A stretch of DNA of 64,000 nucleotides from contig CM055611.1 in the NCBI GenBank assembly GCA_029379385.1, forward strand, positions 8,618,001 to 8,682,000. The letters run 5' to 3'. The position numbers were made by a program, and so were the translations under genes. Each line of letters opens with the position of its first letter. Position 1 is the stretch's first letter. The notes beneath the pieces were generated by a model. That model searched no databases. It was not told the DNA's origin and was given only the letters and a program-made list of their open reading frames with translations. Positions 61,194-64,000 of this stretch are shown here, one piece after another. The stretch is from Quillaja saponaria. Lineage: Eukaryota > Streptophyta > Magnoliopsida > Fabales > Quillajaceae.

Positions 61194-61532
61194 TGATAAG
61201 GGAAATTTGGTTATGGGTTCGAGTTACAATGTAGTAGACAAGTAGTCCCAGGCCCAAGCTCAATCAGATGCAGTACATAGAGTTTGGATTAATGATTCTG
61301 TTAGATTGTAACTAAGTCAGTTAGCTAATCAATTGCAGGTTATTGGATTAGTTAGGTTGTTAAAGTCTTACAGACCTGTATAAACGACTCTAGCTTGTAT
61401 TGAAAACTCATATTCTAAATTCAATGAAATTGGCTAAAGCTTTCTCTTCTTTCTCTCTCAAATTCCTTTTTTCTCATCCCTAACTCTGTGAGAATTAGTT
61501 TCCATTCTTGGAACTTGATTTTGCCTTATAAC
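61194..61532 (+). repeat. 3' LTR of gypsy-4
   Basis: It starts TGATAAGGGAAATTTGG after a purine tract (AAGAAAGGAG) and ends near GCCTTATAAC. The MUTYH-C exon 1 homology resumes directly behind it (GTAGGTCTCAGAAGTAATGC). Confidence 0.85.
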
Positions 61533-61540
61533 TTCTATGT

Positions 61541-62052
61541 GTAGGTCTCAGAAGTAATGCTATAGCAGACCCAGGGTATGCTAAAAAAAGGAGTCTTTAT
61601 AGCTTAGCTCCTATTCTAATCAAGAAAATTCTCCACTGAGTCTTACCTTATGTTGTGGTTTCGTCATAGGATATGATTGCAGTGATGGAACTTTACAAAC
61701 TATGGGACGTTTTTTGATTTCATGTTTCCAGATAAATACTTGTGAACTTCCATAATTTTTTGTACCAATCTCAAGTTTTCAACTGAAAATTAATGTAAGT
61801 ATTATCTTTTGAAGTTCATTATTCAAACTTAAATTGAAATAACCAAGTGAAATAGGCCTTTGCTTGTTTTATTGGATTGGTTAGGATTCCTAATGCCATT
61901 GTGAAAGTGAAACTGACAATGGCAAGATTTTGGGTGTCTTGCACCTAGCTTTCTAGTTCTATAATGGATAGTATTAGAGGGAACATAAATTTAGGGTTGT
62001 AAATGGTGGAAATAAGTCATGGTGTTGCTAAGCATTCAAATCGAAGATTTAT
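61541..62052 (+). pseudogene. MUTYH-C: end of exon 1 and part of intron 1
   Basis: It continues the copy begun at 52507. TCAGAAGTAATGCTATAGCA corresponds to the SEVMLQQ codons. After CAGACCCA the sequence jumps about 150 bp, at a shared GGGT, to intron 1 (22916) and follows it to the equivalent of about 23403. There it switches to NAC downstream DNA. Exons 2-6 are absent. Confidence 0.88.
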
Positions 62053-62655
62053 GTTGCTTGTGAGTTAGTGTAGTCTTTACAAGTGTGTTGGAAAGGGTTG
62101 ACCATCCAATTCTTTATTGTTTTGTGGCTAGAAGTTTGTGGCAGTTCCTGTTTTGCCTCTATAATTATTCCACGTGCAGTTCTAGACCTTTTCACGTGTT
62201 TGAACTGTAAGATTGGTAGGAAAAGAAAACAAGTAGCATGGAAGGTTGTCAAAAGAAATTAGCATAAATGAGGCAGAGTAGCTTCATACCTGTGTAAGTA
62301 GGAATTCCTATAGAGGTAAATTACAATCGAAATCAACAAGAAAAACTTATAAAACATAAGAATGAAAGAAAGTTTATTTCTCCTAATTCATTTTATACAA
62401 AAAGAATTGGAGACTAACTAAATATTATAGCTAACTGACTCAATTTATGGAAGTCAAAATTTAAAAAAAAATACACTTATCCTTAAATGAATTGTTCTGC
62501 AAAACTTTCATTGACTAATTATTGCCATGTCAACATAATACTTTATTCCTCTTTTTCTTGTGGACTTGAAGAGCACCAATTTCTTTCAAAAACTTTGAAG
62601 TTCTCATTGTCGTGTTCTTGTATTCAAAAGTTAGCACAAATATGATTAAATTTGC
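62053..62655 (+). repeat. Mosaic segment from NAC/exportin-7 3' flanks
   Basis: 62053-62160 matches the NAC-B downstream DNA (46745-46860). 62255-62650 matches 47220-47600. The segment lies between a MUTYH intron 1 piece and a MUTYH intron 6 piece, so it is a product of at least two rearrangements. Confidence 0.8.
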
Positions 62656-63054
62656 TGATAATGGATTTGCTGATACATAAATAAAAACAGAGAGAGATGT
62701 GGAAGGGAAGGTTATGAAGTCAAAAATATAAAATAGTTTTAAGAAATTTTTTTAGAGGAAAGAAGAAAAATTGAGAGAGCAAGATTTATTAGTAATAAAC
62801 CACCAACATAACCCAGAATAGGTCCTAGGAAGTTACATTTCTTTGTCTTAATCCTAATGCCAAGAAACGAGAAAGATAAATCAAAATCCTGTTAATGCTA
62901 CCAAAAGTTCTATCTTATTTGATATTCTTATTGCCTCCAAGCTTGCTTTTCCTTGACTAAAACTTTAAGCCTGCATCAATATGATTTCAGGAGTGTTGAT
63001 TCCATTTGTCTCCTATATTCATGTCTATTGGCTGATATTGTTATCCAATTGCAG

Positions 63055-63128
63055 GTTTACATCATGGTTTAGAAATATAAGACCCAGCAAAAAAGAGAAA
63101 CTGAAGAACAAAGAATCTGAATTCTTGA
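63055..63128 (+). pseudogene. MUTYH-D last exon copy
   Basis: A third copy of MUTYH exon 7. It has the same TAG (MV-stop-KY) and the same AAC TGA change as copy B, plus a 13-base deletion after AAATATAAG. It lies within copy D, which starts near 62656 in intron 6 sequence. Confidence 0.9.
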
Positions 63129-64000
63129 ACCAGAAATTTTCTAATAGGCGAGAGGTATTTGAACTAAAATCCTGCATTCTTTTACTTTGCTACAAATAGA
63201 CTGGATATTAGCTAACAGCAACCTCAAAATCTCAGACTACGATAGCTGCCATTCTATACAGATGTATTTTGCTATATAATTGTCATTATGTAATGTATGT
63301 GTTAAAATTATGAATTGCATTGTTATTGGGCTTGTTGTTAGGGCAGCATAACCCCTCTTTTTGTTTTTTTAAAATATATATATATATATATGCTTTTGCT
63401 TTCAAAAATCATATGCTTGTAAATATTTATTTATTATTTTTATTATCATTTATTATTAGTAATACATTAACCCATTTTGTTCTTGACTGTCAATTATGAT
63501 TTAATGTTATCAATTTCGTCTCTCGATATTTAATTTTATCAATTGAATCCTTTACAAATTCAATGTTATCAATTTCATCCTTCTATTTATTTGACTAATT
63601 GAGAATTGATGAAATGTTTTATTTGACTAGTTAAGAGAAACAAAAATGACTATTTTTATTTAACGTGCATGTGACATTTAGAAAGGTAAATTTTTGTTTT
63701 ATTTTTTTAAAATTATATTAATATGCTAATTATCTAATTCAAAATTTATCCATACTTTTCATAAAGACAATCCCTAACATATTATAGACAACAAAAATAT
63801 TATTTCAATGAAAACTTGAAAGAATTTAGGTAGGACTGTGCAATTGGGTAAATGACTTGGGTTTGACATAGTTCTCACTTAACCTAACAAAGTTGAGTTG
63901 ACAAAAATCTCACTCAACTTTTTAAGTCGAGTGGTTAGATGATAGAAAATTTCACTTGGTTCAAATCTAAGGTGGGTCAATTGTGTTATGACTTTTTATT
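63129..64000. repeat. Duplication copy D, non-coding part, cut by the window end
   Basis: It follows copy B closely (40515 onward), including the start of the B-specific insertion at 63826. The sequence leaves the window inside that insertion. An AT microsatellite lies at 63373-63391. A further NAC copy may lie beyond the window; that is inference. Confidence 0.85.

Larger units (their letters stand above)
52781..61532 (+). mobile_element. Ty3/gypsy element with nested insertions (gypsy-4)
   Basis: LTRs at 52781-53111 (3' end cut) and 61194 to about 61532 start TGATAA and share the AAATTTGGTTATGGGTTCG start. They differ at about 30 of 331 aligned positions by eye (about 10%). Between them lies pol sequence of the same family as gypsy-2 (59170-61193), plus 6 kb of unrelated repeats and a gene fragment (53112 to about 59165). 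Gag, protease, and the RT front half, including its catalytic site, are missing. The target duplication is not resolved. The element interrupts MUTYH-C exon 1. Confidence 0.85.

Noticed and set aside
1..64000. tRNA, rRNA, CRISPR arrays, telomeric repeats, operons
   Set aside because: Scanned by eye. No cloverleaf with B-box GGTTCGANTCC, no spaced direct-repeat array and no TTTAGGG runs. The sequence is eukaryotic, so bacterial features are not expected.

Overview
The window looks like nuclear DNA of a flowering plant (eudicot). It is AT-rich, its genes are split by short GT..AG introns, its coding relics match plant families (WNK8-like kinase, GLYR-type reductase, plant MUTYH, NAC factor, exportin-7, DedA/TVP38 protein), and most of it is Ty3/gypsy and Ty1/copia LTR retrotransposons primed by initiator tRNA-Met. 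I cannot name the species. Only one gene looks intact: a seven-exon adenine DNA glycosylase (MUTYH) at 22461-29234. Everything else that resembles a host gene is truncated or broken.

Layout. 0.5-3.5 kb: a WNK8-like kinase pseudogene that joins retrotransposon gag sequence directly. 3.5-6.6 kb: an eroded Ty3/gypsy element lacking integrase. 7.06-14.25 kb: an old minus-strand LTR element, into which a full-length, recent chromodomain Ty3/gypsy element (7835-13357) inserted. That young element has 367-bp LTRs with three differences and a CGCAT target duplication, but its gag-pol is broken three times. 14.6-16.7 kb: four internal exons of a glyoxylate/succinic semialdehyde reductase (GLYR) gene, minus strand, with a hAT-like MITE in one intron. 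17-21.4 kb: an eroded minus-strand gypsy element. 22.4-29.2 kb: MUTYH.

From 28.8 kb to the end the window is a mosaic of duplications built from the MUTYH 3' end, the AT-rich DNA behind it, a NAC gene, and the last exon and 3' flank of an exportin-7 gene. I count four versions of parts of the unit: A (28.8-33.0 kb), B (33.0-47 kb, split by a 7.2-kb copia element at 33115-40280), C (about 49.1-52.8 kb, resuming at 61.5 kb behind an LTR complex) and D (62.65 kb to the window end). Junctions lie inside genes: NAC exon 1 joins MUTYH intron 6, and MUTYH intron 1 joins NAC downstream DNA. Copies B and D share the same nonsense codons and the same intron deletion, so they descend from one already broken copy. 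The 52.8-61.5 kb LTR complex also holds a fragment of a plastid-type DedA/TVP38 gene.

Functionally, only MUTYH (repair of A opposite 8-oxoG) can be proposed as an active host gene. I found no tRNA, rRNA, CRISPR array or gene cluster that would make up a new molecular system. The notable content is structural: a gene-derived duplication array, a young but coding-dead retrotransposon, captured exons, and a hairpin-rich GC island in a copia leader.
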